From Rubrivivax sp. A210 (GTDB lineage: Bacteria > Pseudomonadota > Gammaproteobacteria > Burkholderiales > Burkholderiaceae_C), in contig NZ_CAJGBN010000009.1 in NCBI RefSeq assembly GCF_904426505.1, forward strand, positions 33,291-97,290: a stretch of DNA of 64,000 nucleotides, in the 5' to 3' direction. Position numbers and translations under genes: made by a program. The notes under the pieces were generated by a model. That model was not told the origin of the DNA. It did not search any database and worked only from the letters and a program-made list of their open reading frames with translations. Within the stretch, counting starts at the first letter, position 1. The number at the start of each line of letters is the position of its first letter. Positions 8,824 through 21,729 of this stretch are shown here, piece after piece.

Positions 8824-9786
8824 TCAAGCCGGCAGCAGCGCGAGCAGCGTGAGCCAGAAGCCGGCGGTGAGCACGAAGGCCAGGGTCGAGAGCACGATCA
8901 CGGCGCTGGCCTCGGCCTGCAGGGTCTCGTAGCGCTGGGCGAAGATGAGGGCATTGCTGCCCGCCGGCAGCGCCGCCATCATCACCAGCACCCCGAGCGG
9001 CATGCCGCTCAGACCAAAACCCCAGTGCGCCACCACCAGCACCACGGCCGGCATCAGCAGCAGCTTGTAGGCGCCCACGGCCAGGGCGCCGCGCAGGTGG
9101 CCGCGCAGGCCGTGGCTGTCCAGCGAGACGCCGATCAGCACCAGGCACACCGGCACCACGGCGCTGCCCAGGGCCGCCAGGGCCTCGTCGGCCACCGGGT
9201 GCAGGCCGATGCCGCTGAGGTTCCAGGCCATGCCGGCCAGCGCCGGCAGCACCACCGGGTGGACGATGGCGTTGCGCACCGTGCTGCGCACGGCCGAGAA
9301 GCGCGAGGCCGCGGGGTCGGCGCGCGCCAGGTCGGCCTCGACCAGCACCGTCAGCAGTGTCAGCAGCAGCACGCCATGTACGCTGACCAGGGTGATGTGC
9401 AACGCCAGCCCGGGCTCGCCCCAGATGGCCGTGACCAGCGGTATGCCCACCTGCACCGTGTTGCCGTAGACCGCGGCCACGGTGCGCGTGGCCGCGGCCG
9501 GGCCGGGGCCGGCCGCGCGGCGTGCCTGCCAGAGGTAGAAGGCGATCAGTACCGCCATCGCCGGCACGAAGTAGGCCGCCAGCGTGCGCCAGGGCAGGGC
9601 CGACAGGTCCAGCCGCACCATGGTGCGGAAGAGCAGGGCCGGCACGAAGAGGTAGAAGGCGGTATTGCCCAGCGTGCGCGAGGGATCGCCGGCGCCGCGG
9701 CCCAGCCAGCCCTGGCGCGAGGCAATCCAGCCCAGGGCCGCCGTGAAGACGATGGCCAGCAGCTTCCAGGCGACGGCCAGCGTCAT
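8824..9786 (-). CDS. AEC-family permease (auxin efflux carrier/malate permease type)
   Basis: About 320-residue integral membrane protein with two halves of roughly five hydrophobic segments, the AEC-family build. Characteristic pieces are the conserved NxxxP-type motif region GNTAFYLFVPALLF and the C-terminal PAGSNALIFAQRYE. Family members move organic anions such as malate. Start placed at MTLAVAWKLLAIVF (9786), so that the first membrane helix begins at once; an earlier ATG at 9843 would overlap the preceding gene by 29 bp. It follows the PhnD-like gene and precedes the Bug gene, all on the minus strand. Substrate is unknown. Confidence 0.8.
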   Translation of the reverse strand: MTLAVAWKLLAIVFTAALGWIASRQGWLGRGAGDPSRTLGNTAFYLFVPALLFRTMVRLDLSALPWRTLAAYFVPAMAVLIAFYLWQARRAAGPGPAAATRTVAAVYGNTVQVGIPLVTAIWGEPGLALHITLVSVHGVLLLTLLTVLVEADLARADPAASRFSAVRSTVRNAIVHPVVLPALAGMAWNLSGIGLHPVADEALAALGSAVVPVCLVLIGVSLDSHGLRGHLRGALAVGAYKLLLMPAVVLVVAHWGFGLSGMPLGVLVMMAALPAGSNALIFAQRYETLQAEASAVIVLSTLAFVLTAGFWLTLLALLPA

Positions 9787-9814
9787 CGCGCGATGGCCGT
9801 CGCGCGGCGCTGCA

Positions 9815-10630
9815 TCACAGGCCCAGCCAGCGGCCCAGGTCAAGCAGGGCCGCGGTGTCGTAGCTGGTGTAGCCGCTCACCTTGAGGGTCTCGAGCTTCT
9901 TGCGCCCGGCCTCGGAGGCGTCCAGCGTCGTGAAATAGCCGCGCAGGCGCTCCACCTGCTCGGCGCTCAGCGCGGGGCTGGCGATGACGTGCTTGATCGG
10001 CACCGGGCGCGAGCGCGCCAGCACGCGCCCGCCCTTGCTCTCCCAGTCCTTGACGACGGCGTTGGACGCGGTGGCGCCGACGTGGGTGAAGGTGTGCTCC
10101 ACCATGAAGGGCACGGCGTCCTGGTAGCGCGTGTAGGTCATCTCGCAGCGCTTGTCGCCGCCCAGCGCGTCGCGCAGCGTGGCGCGCGTGATCCAGGCGG
10201 TGATGGAGTCTTCCTCGGGTGCGCCGCAGCGGCGTTCGCGCAGTTCGGCCAGCGACTTGAGCGGCGAATCGGCGCGCACCAGGAAGCGCGCCGCGTACTC
10301 GGTATAGCCCTTGGTCACGGCCACCAGCCGGTAGCCGCTGTTCTTGATGGCGAGGATGGAAATGTGGGTCGGGTGTACCAGTGCCAGGTCGTAGCTCTTG
10401 TCGGCCAGGCCGCGGCGCAGCGTCGGGTAGTCGCTCACCGGCTCCACCCGCACCGGCTGGCCGAGCTGGGTGCTGAGGTCGGCCGCGATGGCGGCATAGC
10501 GGGCGCGGATTTCCTCGCTGCCGACGCGGTAGGTGACGCCCTCGTTGACCGCAAACACCAGGGCCTGGGCCCACGACGACAGGCCGACCAGCCAGAGGAC
10601 GAACACGAGGCGCAGCGGGGAGTACTTCAT
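9815..10630 (-). CDS. PhnD/SsuA-type periplasmic binding protein
   Basis: 271-residue exported binding protein with signal peptide MKYSPLRLVFVLWLVGLSSWAQA. The segments DYPTLRRGLADKSYDLALVHPTH and ESKGGRVLARSRPVPIKHVIA are typical of PhnD-type phosphate/phosphonate-like binding proteins. Two cysteines (in ERRCGAPEE and DKRCEMTY) could form a disulfide. No ABC permease or ATPase gene is adjacent, so it may be a stand-alone sensor or share a distant transporter. The AEC gene follows after 28 bp. The ligand is unknown. Confidence 0.75.
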   Translation of the reverse strand: MKYSPLRLVFVLWLVGLSSWAQALVFAVNEGVTYRVGSEEIRARYAAIAADLSTQLGQPVRVEPVSDYPTLRRGLADKSYDLALVHPTHISILAIKNSGYRLVAVTKGYTEYAARFLVRADSPLKSLAELRERRCGAPEEDSITAWITRATLRDALGGDKRCEMTYTRYQDAVPFMVEHTFTHVGATASNAVVKDWESKGGRVLARSRPVPIKHVIASPALSAEQVERLRGYFTTLDASEAGRKKLETLKVSGYTSYDTAALLDLGRWLGL

Positions 10631-10696
10631 GGTGGACCGGCGTTGTCGGGGTGGCGCATCATAGGTGGGCAGTCAGTGCGGTTTGCGCGCCATTCT

Positions 10697-11031
10697 TCAC
10701 GGCGCCTGCTGCGCTGATGGGGTCGGCGCCAGCACGCGCACCAGCCAGGCCGCCACGACGGCCGGCGGCGCGTCAATCTCGATCTGCTTGCGCCGCGCGG
10801 TGTCGCCGCGCAGCAGGCTCACGGCGCGCTTGGGAAGATCCAGCTCGTCGGCCAGCCAGGCCAGCAGCCGTTCATTGGCCTTGCCCTCGACCGGCGGCGC
10901 GGCCAGGCGCACGCGCAGGCAGCCGTCGTGCAGGCCGTCGGCGCCGGTGCGGCGGGCATTGGGCACCACGGCCACCAGCAGCCGGCAGGCGCCGCCGTGC
11001 TCGCTCAGGCAGGGCGGCGCCGTTGGCTCCA

Positions 11032-11032
<1 letters not shown>
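10697..11032 (-). CDS. DUF167/YggU-family protein
   Basis: 111-residue protein with the family core VVPNARRTGADGLHDGCLRVRLAAPPVEGKANERLLAWLADELDLPKRAVSLLRGDTARRKQIEI (abridged reading: residues about 22-90). The fold is known but the function is not. Its ATG overlaps the topB stop by one base (TGATG), so it is very probably translated by coupling to topB. Translation from further upstream would run through topB and is not supported. Confidence 0.85.
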
Positions 11033-13620
<2,588 letters not shown>

Positions 13621-13724
13621 GGTTCCTTTTGCGCCCTGCGCCCGGGCCTGGTGCGCAAGGCGATGCCTACAATCGGCCCGTCTCGCGCGCACGCACGCGC
13701 GCTCGTACGATCTCAATGTACCCA

Positions 13725-14267
13725 ATGAGCAAGACCGCGCAAGCCGCTGCCCGCAGACCGTCGGCCGCATCCGACACCCCGGCCCCGGCCGCCAGGGCTG
13801 ACAACCGCCGCGTGCAGGTGCGCCGCTCGGGCATCCACGGCAAGGGGCTGTTCGTGCTGCAGCCTATCGCCGAAGGTGAGCGCATCCTCGAGTACAAGGG
13901 CGAGACCATCACCTGGCGCCAGGCGCAGAAGCGCCACCCGCACGATCCGGCCCAGCCCAACCACACCTTCTTCTTCCACCTCGACGACAAGCACGTCATC
14001 GACGGCGGCGTCGGCGGCAATGCCTCGCGCTGGATCAACCACGCGTGTACGCCCAACTGTGTGGCCGAAGAGGTGGACCGCCGCATCTTCATCCACGCCG
14101 CGCGCAATCTCGAGGTCGGCGAAGAGATCTTCTACGACTACAGCCTGGTCATCGACGAGCGCTACACGGCGGCGCTGAAGAAGGAATACGCCTGCCACTG
14201 CGGCGCCGCCGACTGCCGCGGCACCATGCTGGCCGCCAAGCGGCCGCGGGCCAAGAAGAGCAAATGA
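13725..14267 (+). CDS. SET-domain protein (putative protein lysine methyltransferase)
   Basis: 180-residue protein containing a SET domain with post-SET cysteines. Visible are GIHGKGLF (37-43), the SAM/active-site motif NHACTPNC (105-112), YDYS (137-140) and the post-SET CHCGAADCRGTM (157-168). These match active SET methyltransferases, which modify lysines with SAM. The N-terminus (1-28) is low-complexity and basic. The start is uncertain: an ATG three codons upstream (13716) is equally possible. A -10-like TACAAT lies at 13668-13673. It is divergent from topB and just upstream of birA. The target in a bacterium is unknown; histone-like or ribosomal proteins are guesses. Confidence 0.82.
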   Translation: MSKTAQAAARRPSAASDTPAPAARADNRRVQVRRSGIHGKGLFVLQPIAEGERILEYKGETITWRQAQKRHPHDPAQPNHTFFFHLDDKHVIDGGVGGNASRWINHACTPNCVAEEVDRRIFIHAARNLEVGEEIFYDYSLVIDERYTAALKKEYACHCGAADCRGTMLAAKRPRAKKSK

Positions 14268-14272
14268 ACATT
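14267..14272 (+). promoter_or_regulatory. -10-like hexamer AACATT before birA (predicted)
   Basis: AACATT, overlapping the last base of the SET gene stop, is followed by a 5-nt spacer CGCCC and the birA ATG at 14278. The geometry matches the leaderless pattern seen elsewhere in the window. Confidence 0.3.
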
Positions 14273-14277
14273 CGCCC

Positions 14278-15177
14278 ATGAACAACCGCCAACACCTCAG
14301 CTGGGGCGCCACGGCGCTGTGGGAGCGCCTCGCGCCGCTGCTGCCCGGCATCGCGGTCGAGGTGGTGGCGCGCGCCGATTCCACCAACACGCGGCTGCTC
14401 GACCGCGCCCGCAACAGCAGCGGCCTGCGCGACGCGCCCATCACGCGCCCGGGCGAGATCGACGCCGGCCACGGCGGCCCGCGCACGCCCCACGGCCGCC
14501 GCCGCCAGGACTTGCAGCCCTGCCTGCTGGTGGCCGAAGAGCAGACCCAGGGCCGAGGCCGCCTGGGGCGCGACTGGGTGGCCAGCGCCGGTGCCTCGCT
14601 CACCTTCTCGCTGGCGCTGCCGCTGGCGCCTGCGCAGTGGAGCGGCCTGTCGCTGGCCGTGGGCCTGGCGCTGGCCGAGGCGCTGGACCCGGCTGAAGCC
14701 AGCGCAGCGCCCCGCATCGGCCTCAAGTGGCCCAATGACCTGTGGCTGCTCGAAAGCCCGGGCCGGGGGCGCAAGCTGGGCGGCATCCTGATCGAGACCG
14801 TCAGCGTCGGCGAGCACCGTGTCTGCGTCATCGGCGTCGGGCTCAATGTGCTGCCGCAACCGGCCGAAGGCCTGGCCCATGGCTATGCCTGCCTGCGGGA
14901 ACTCGACCCCGAGATCAGCGCGCCGCGCGCCCTGGCCCTGGTGACCGAGCCCCTGGTGCGGGCGATCAGGCGCTTCGAGTCCGAGGGCTTCGCGACTTTT
15001 GTGGCCGCCTACCGCCAGCGCGACCTGCTGCTGGGCCAGCCGGTCACGGTGGCCGCGCCCGAGCCCTTCGATGGCGAAGCCGAGGGCGTGGACGCGCACG
15101 GTGCCCTTCTCGTGCGCAGCGGCGAAGTCCACAGCGTCGTCAGCGGCGAAGTCAGCGTGCGGCTGCACCGGGCCTGA
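14278..15177 (+). CDS. birA: biotin--[acetyl-CoA-carboxylase] ligase, no HTH domain
   Basis: Attaches biotin to the acetyl-CoA carboxylase carrier protein through biotinyl-AMP. The 299-residue protein carries the biotin-loop motif GRGRLGRDW (92-100), KWPNDLW (150-156) and GVGLNV. There is no N-terminal helix-turn-helix, so it is a catalytic-only (class I) BirA and not a repressor of biotin genes. Between ADSTN and the biotin loop there is a polar, probably disordered insert of about 30 residues (about 46-80). It lies between the SET gene and the SPOR gene; the latter starts 5 bp after its stop. Confidence 0.92.
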   Translation: MNNRQHLSWGATALWERLAPLLPGIAVEVVARADSTNTRLLDRARNSSGLRDAPITRPGEIDAGHGGPRTPHGRRRQDLQPCLLVAEEQTQGRGRLGRDWVASAGASLTFSLALPLAPAQWSGLSLAVGLALAEALDPAEASAAPRIGLKWPNDLWLLESPGRGRKLGGILIETVSVGEHRVCVIGVGLNVLPQPAEGLAHGYACLRELDPEISAPRALALVTEPLVRAIRRFESEGFATFVAAYRQRDLLLGQPVTVAAPEPFDGEAEGVDAHGALLVRSGEVHSVVSGEVSVRLHRA

Positions 15178-15182
15178 AGACC

Positions 15183-15875
15183 ATGTTGCGCGCACTGGCT
15201 GCAGGGCTGCTTCTCGCCAACCTGGTGTTCTTCGGCTGGACCCACGGCTGGTACGCGCCCGGCTGGCAGCCGCCGCGCCACGGCGAGCGCGAGCCCGAGC
15301 GCCTGGCGGCCCAGGTGCGGCCCGAAAGCGTGAACGTGCTGCCGCCCAAGGCCGCCAGCGCCGCCCTCAGCGCGGCGCGCGCCGCGGCCCTGCAATGCCT
15401 GGAGGCCGGCCCGCTGGGCGAAGCCGAGCTGGCCGCTGCCGAGGCAGTGCTGGAAGCGGCGCAACTGCCCGAAGGCCGCATGACGCGCGACCCGGTGCAG
15501 GGCCCGCCCGGCTGGCTGGTGTTTGCCGGCCGCTATGCCGATGCCACGCTGCGCCAGGTGCGCGAGGACGAGTTGCGCAAGCTGGGCATCAATTTCGAGT
15601 CTGCCGGCGCCGGCCCGGTGCCGGCTGAGCTGGCGCCCGGCCTCGTGCTGTCGCGCCACTCCAGCCGCGAGGCCGCCGAGGCGGCCATGGCCGCGGCCTC
15701 GGCCAGCGCCGGTGCGCGCCTGCGCGGCGTGCGCGTGGTGCAACTGCCGCCGCCACCGCTCAAGCAGTGGCTGCGCATCAACCAGATCGAGCCCGAACTG
15801 GCCGAGAAGCTGCGCGCGTTGCCGGCGGCCGAGTTGCCGGGCGGCTTTCGGCCCTGCGCCGCGGCGCGTTCCTGA
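15183..15875 (+). CDS. SPOR-domain membrane protein (probable)
   Basis: 230-residue protein with one N-terminal membrane helix (about 3-20) and a periplasmic remainder. The region about 95-190 (GPPGWLVFAGRYADATLRQVREDELRKLGI onward, shown in part) has the beta-alpha-beta layout of a SPOR domain, which binds denuded peptidoglycan at the septum. It begins 5 bp after birA, an arrangement common in Comamonadaceae-type genomes. The C-terminal tail is proline- and charge-rich. The call is moderate because the sequence is diverged. Confidence 0.65.
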   Translation: MLRALAAGLLLANLVFFGWTHGWYAPGWQPPRHGEREPERLAAQVRPESVNVLPPKAASAALSAARAAALQCLEAGPLGEAELAAAEAVLEAAQLPEGRMTRDPVQGPPGWLVFAGRYADATLRQVREDELRKLGINFESAGAGPVPAELAPGLVLSRHSSREAAEAAMAAASASAGARLRGVRVVQLPPPPLKQWLRINQIEPELAEKLRALPAAELPGGFRPCAAARS

Positions 15876-15884
15876 CCGCCTCGG

Positions 15885-17822
15885 TCAGCGTCGGCGCGCC
15901 AGCGCTCCGGCCGCCAGCAGCAGGCCGGCCAGCCAGGCCGGTGAGGTGGCGCCACCGCCACTGCCCGAACTGCTGGGCGCGGCAGCCACCGTCACCGTCT
16001 GCGTCGCCGTGGCCGTGCCGCCGGCGTTGTCGGCGATGGTCAGCTGCATCGTGAAGCTGCCGGCGCCGCTGGGCGTGACGGTCACTGTGGCCGCGTTGTC
16101 GGTCGAGCTCAGGCCGCTGACGATGCCGCCGCCGCTTTGCACCGTCCAGGCGTAGACGATCTGGGTGCCGGGCGCGGGCACGCTGCCGGCGGCGCTGAGC
16201 GTCACCGGGGCGCCGGCGGTGGGCGTGGCGGTGGTGACGCTGATGCGCGCCAGCGGCGAGCCGGCCGCGGCGGCCAGGGCCTGGCCGGCGTCGAGCATGC
16301 CGGCGCCGCAGGTGGTGGTGGTGCAGTAGCACTGGACCTGCGGGACGCCTACGCTGGGCGCATGGCACTGCGGCACCGGCTGGCCGTTGGCGCCGTCGCC
16401 GGCGCCGGTGGTCGGAAAGGCGCGTGCCGTCGCCTTGAGCAGGGCCAGCGTCTCTGCCGGCGTCAGCGCCGGTTGCTTGGACATCATCAGCGCCGCCACG
16501 CCGGCCACCAGCGGGGCCGAGAAGCTGGTTCCGACCTCGAAGCGGAAGCTGTCGAACCAGGCCGAGGCCAGTGGGCCCGTGGTGCCGGTGTTGGTGGCGG
16601 CCAGCACCGGGAAGAGGCAGGGCTCGCCTATGGTGAAGTCGTTGACGCAATTGCCGCCTGGGGCCGACAGCCCGACTTCTGGGCCGACGTTTGAAAAGCC
16701 GACCTTGGTTCCGAGATGGCGAATCGCCGCCACAGTGGCTACGCCAGCGCAGTTGCCGGGTTCGCCCACCGGCCCGCCATCATCATTGCCTGCGGCAACC
16801 ACCACAAGGGCGCCTTCGCGCGTGACCTCGGCTACTGCGTCGCGGTAGTCAGGGCTGCAAGTGCATGGGGCGTCGGCAGTGCATTCCGAGCCCAGGCTCA
16901 TGTTGATGACCCGGGCCGGATTTGGGTTGACTTCGGGCACGATGCCGGGTACCCGAATTCCCACGGCCCAGCGCATCGCGGCCAGGATGTCGGAGGTGAA
17001 GCCGCCGCACTTGCCCAGCACGCGCAGCGGCAACAGGCGCACGCCCGGCGCCGTGCCGGCCATGCCGACGCCGTTGTCGGTGGCTGCGGCTATCAGGCTG
17101 GCGGTGGCGGTGCCGTGCCAGGTGCTGGTGCCGCTGCCGCAGGCGCTGCCTGGGTCGCTGGCGTCGGCGTCGCGACCGTCGCCATCGCCCGCGGTGGTGA
17201 GGTTAACGACGAAGTCATAACCCGGCAGCACATTGCCGCCCAGGGCCACTGGGACGAGGTCGGGGTGATCGAAGCGGATGCCGCTGTCGAGTACCGCTAC
17301 CACCACCTTGGTGCTGCCGCGGGTTTGGGTCCAGGCGGTCTCGACGTCGATGGCCGACTTGAGGGTGTCGGTGGGTGCGCGCAGATACCACTGGCCGCTG
17401 TCGGGACCGCTGGGCGCCGCACCCGAAATTGGCAGATAGAGCGGGTCGTTGGGGGCAGCCGCGTAGCGCGCACGCCGGTTGGGCACCGCGTACTCGACTT
17501 CGGGGTCGGCGGCCAGGCGTGCCGCCAGCGTGGCGGCGTCCATGCCGGCGGCGCGCACCACCTGCACCCGCTCGCCGGCCGCCGCGCCGGCTTCGAGCGC
17601 CATTCCCACGCGCTGGCCCAGGGCGCCGGCTCGGCGGGCCAGCACCAGGGCGGCGGCGCTGGCATCGCTGCGCGCGGCCATCGCGTGGGCGCGCAGCGTG
17701 CCGGCGTCGACCCTGAACTTGACGATCACCTCGCCCACCGGCGCGGCCTGCTGGGCCAGGGCGGAGGTGCAGAGGGCGAGCGCGGCCAGCAGCAGCAGCG
17801 CGGCAAGGCGGTGGGGCATCAT
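15885..17822 (-). CDS. secreted S8 subtilisin-like protease with GlyGly-CTERM-like tail
   Basis: 645-residue exported protease. Order of parts: signal peptide (1-23, ending ALAQ), an inhibitor-like propeptide (about 28-120), the S8 catalytic domain with Asp179 (VAVLDSGI), His236 (WHGTATASLI), oxyanion Asn346 (AAGN) and Ser433 (GTSFSAPLVAG), a PKD-like beta domain (about 535-620) and a C-terminal tail SGSGGG, hydrophobic helix, then ARRR. The tail resembles GlyGly-CTERM sorting signals cut by rhombosortase, which are usually on type II secretion substrates. Start at the first of two ATGs is supported by a -10-like TACACT six bases upstream. It converges on the SPOR gene. Confidence 0.88.
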   Translation of the reverse strand: MMPHRLAALLLLAALALCTSALAQQAAPVGEVIVKFRVDAGTLRAHAMAARSDASAAALVLARRAGALGQRVGMALEAGAAAGERVQVVRAAGMDAATLAARLAADPEVEYAVPNRRARYAAAPNDPLYLPISGAAPSGPDSGQWYLRAPTDTLKSAIDVETAWTQTRGSTKVVVAVLDSGIRFDHPDLVPVALGGNVLPGYDFVVNLTTAGDGDGRDADASDPGSACGSGTSTWHGTATASLIAAATDNGVGMAGTAPGVRLLPLRVLGKCGGFTSDILAAMRWAVGIRVPGIVPEVNPNPARVINMSLGSECTADAPCTCSPDYRDAVAEVTREGALVVVAAGNDDGGPVGEPGNCAGVATVAAIRHLGTKVGFSNVGPEVGLSAPGGNCVNDFTIGEPCLFPVLAATNTGTTGPLASAWFDSFRFEVGTSFSAPLVAGVAALMMSKQPALTPAETLALLKATARAFPTTGAGDGANGQPVPQCHAPSVGVPQVQCYCTTTTCGAGMLDAGQALAAAAGSPLARISVTTATPTAGAPVTLSAAGSVPAPGTQIVYAWTVQSGGGIVSGLSSTDNAATVTVTPSGAGSFTMQLTIADNAGGTATATQTVTVAAAPSSSGSGGGATSPAWLAGLLLAAGALARRR

Positions 17823-17828
17823 GGCCCC

Positions 17829-17834
17829 AGTGTA
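17829..17834 (-). promoter_or_regulatory. -10-like hexamer TACACT, leaderless protease promoter (predicted)
   Basis: Minus strand: TACACT, spacer GGGGCC, then ATGATG. The predicted start site is the A of the first ATG. No Shine-Dalgarno. Confidence 0.4.
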
Positions 17835-17846
17835 GGGGGGCCGAAG

Positions 17847-17877
17847 GCCGGGCGCGGGCCGCTGGCGCGCGCCCGGC
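17847..17877 (-). terminator. GC hairpin after gap
   Basis: GCCGGGCGCG pairs with CGCGCCCGGC across an 11-nt loop, 8 bp after the gap stop codon. There is no T-tract, so it is either a weak terminator or a 3'-end stabiliser of the tkt-gap mRNA. Confidence 0.4.
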
Positions 17878-17884
17878 AGCGGCA

Positions 17885-20951
<3,067 letters not shown>

Positions 20952-21026
20952 GGCTGGGGGCCTCGTGAGTTTCGGGGGGTGGGGGATTCTAGAAGCCTGC
21001 CCGGCCGCCGCGGGGCTGCGCCATGC

Positions 21027-21048
21027 GCGCTTGACCTGAGTCAAGCGC
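21027..21048 (+). promoter_or_regulatory. FNR/Anr-like palindrome TTGACCTGAGTCAA
   Basis: The core TTGAC-CTGA-GTCAA (21031-21044) extends into a perfect 22-bp palindrome with GCGC arms. It fits the CRP/FNR family consensus TTGAT-N4-ATCAA with one symmetrical change per arm. Its centre (21037.5) is 41.5 bp upstream of the hemerythrin ATG, the class II activator position if transcription starts at the start codon. It could also act on the divergent tkt promoter. Confidence 0.6.
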
Positions 21049-21065
21049 CGCGCCGGCACCGCTGC

Positions 21066-21071
21066 CATGCT
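21066..21071 (+). promoter_or_regulatory. -10-like hexamer CATGCT before the hemerythrin gene (predicted)
   Basis: CATGCT followed by 7 nt and the ATG at 21079. Weak on its own, but the FNR-like box at -41.5 supports a start site at the ATG. Confidence 0.35.
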
Positions 21072-21078
21072 GGCGGCG

Positions 21079-21663
21079 ATGAAGCCCACCGCGCTCGACA
21101 TCATCCGCGAAGAGCATCAGGCGCTGGCCGCCATGCTGCGCTCGCTGGTGCTGCTGCTGGCCCAGGCGCGCCGCGAGAGCCGTCTGCCCGATTTCAACGT
21201 GCTGCGCGCGATGCTGTTCTACGTGGACGAGTTTCCGGAAGCACTGCACCACCCCAAGGAAAGCGAACTGCTGTTCCCGCGCCTGCGCGAGCGCTGCCCC
21301 GAGCTGGCGCCGGTGATGGCGCGCCTGGACGATGACCACCGCAAGGGCGAGCGCGAGGTGCGCGCGCTGCAGCACGCGCTGCTGGCCTTCGAGCTGCTGG
21401 GCGAGCCGCGCCGCGCCGCCTTCGAGCGCGCCGCCGAGGGCTATGTCGCGGCCTACCTGGAACACATGGCCATCGAGGAGCGCGAAATCCTGCCGGCGGC
21501 CCGCCGCGTGCTGGGTGCCGACGACTGCCAGGCGCTGGACACCGCCTTCGCCGCCAACCGCGACCCCCTCACCGGCCACGCGGCCGAGGCCGAGTTCGCG
21601 CCGCTGTTCCAGCGCATCCTGCTTGCGGCGCCGGCGCCGATCGGCTTGGGGCCGCCTGGCTGA
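21079..21663 (+). CDS. hemerythrin-like (HHE-domain) protein
   Basis: 194-residue four-helix protein with the metal ligands of an HHE hemerythrin domain: His13 (REEHQAL), His57/His58 and Glu61 (LHHPKESELLF), His87 (DDDHRKGE), and His129/Glu133 (YLEHMAIEEREILP). It should carry a di-iron centre that binds O2, NO or other small oxidants. It is cytoplasmic. The FNR-like palindrome upstream suggests induction under low oxygen or nitrosative stress. Start placed at MKPTALDII rather than four codons earlier. The FAH-family gene follows with its own Shine-Dalgarno. Confidence 0.88.
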   Translation: MKPTALDIIREEHQALAAMLRSLVLLLAQARRESRLPDFNVLRAMLFYVDEFPEALHHPKESELLFPRLRERCPELAPVMARLDDDHRKGEREVRALQHALLAFELLGEPRRAAFERAAEGYVAAYLEHMAIEEREILPAARRVLGADDCQALDTAFAANRDPLTGHAAEAEFAPLFQRILLAAPAPIGLGPPG

Positions 21664-21729
21664 ATTCCCCAGTGTGAGCGGTGCCCGCAGCGGGCGAGAA
21701 TGGTCTGCATCCCCCCATCGGAGACAGAC

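Noticed and set aside
8811..8830. FNR-like half site (TTGACCCGGCTCAG on the minus strand) upstream of the Bug gene
   Set aside because: Only one arm matches; the second arm has two mismatches and the position overlaps the end of the AEC gene.
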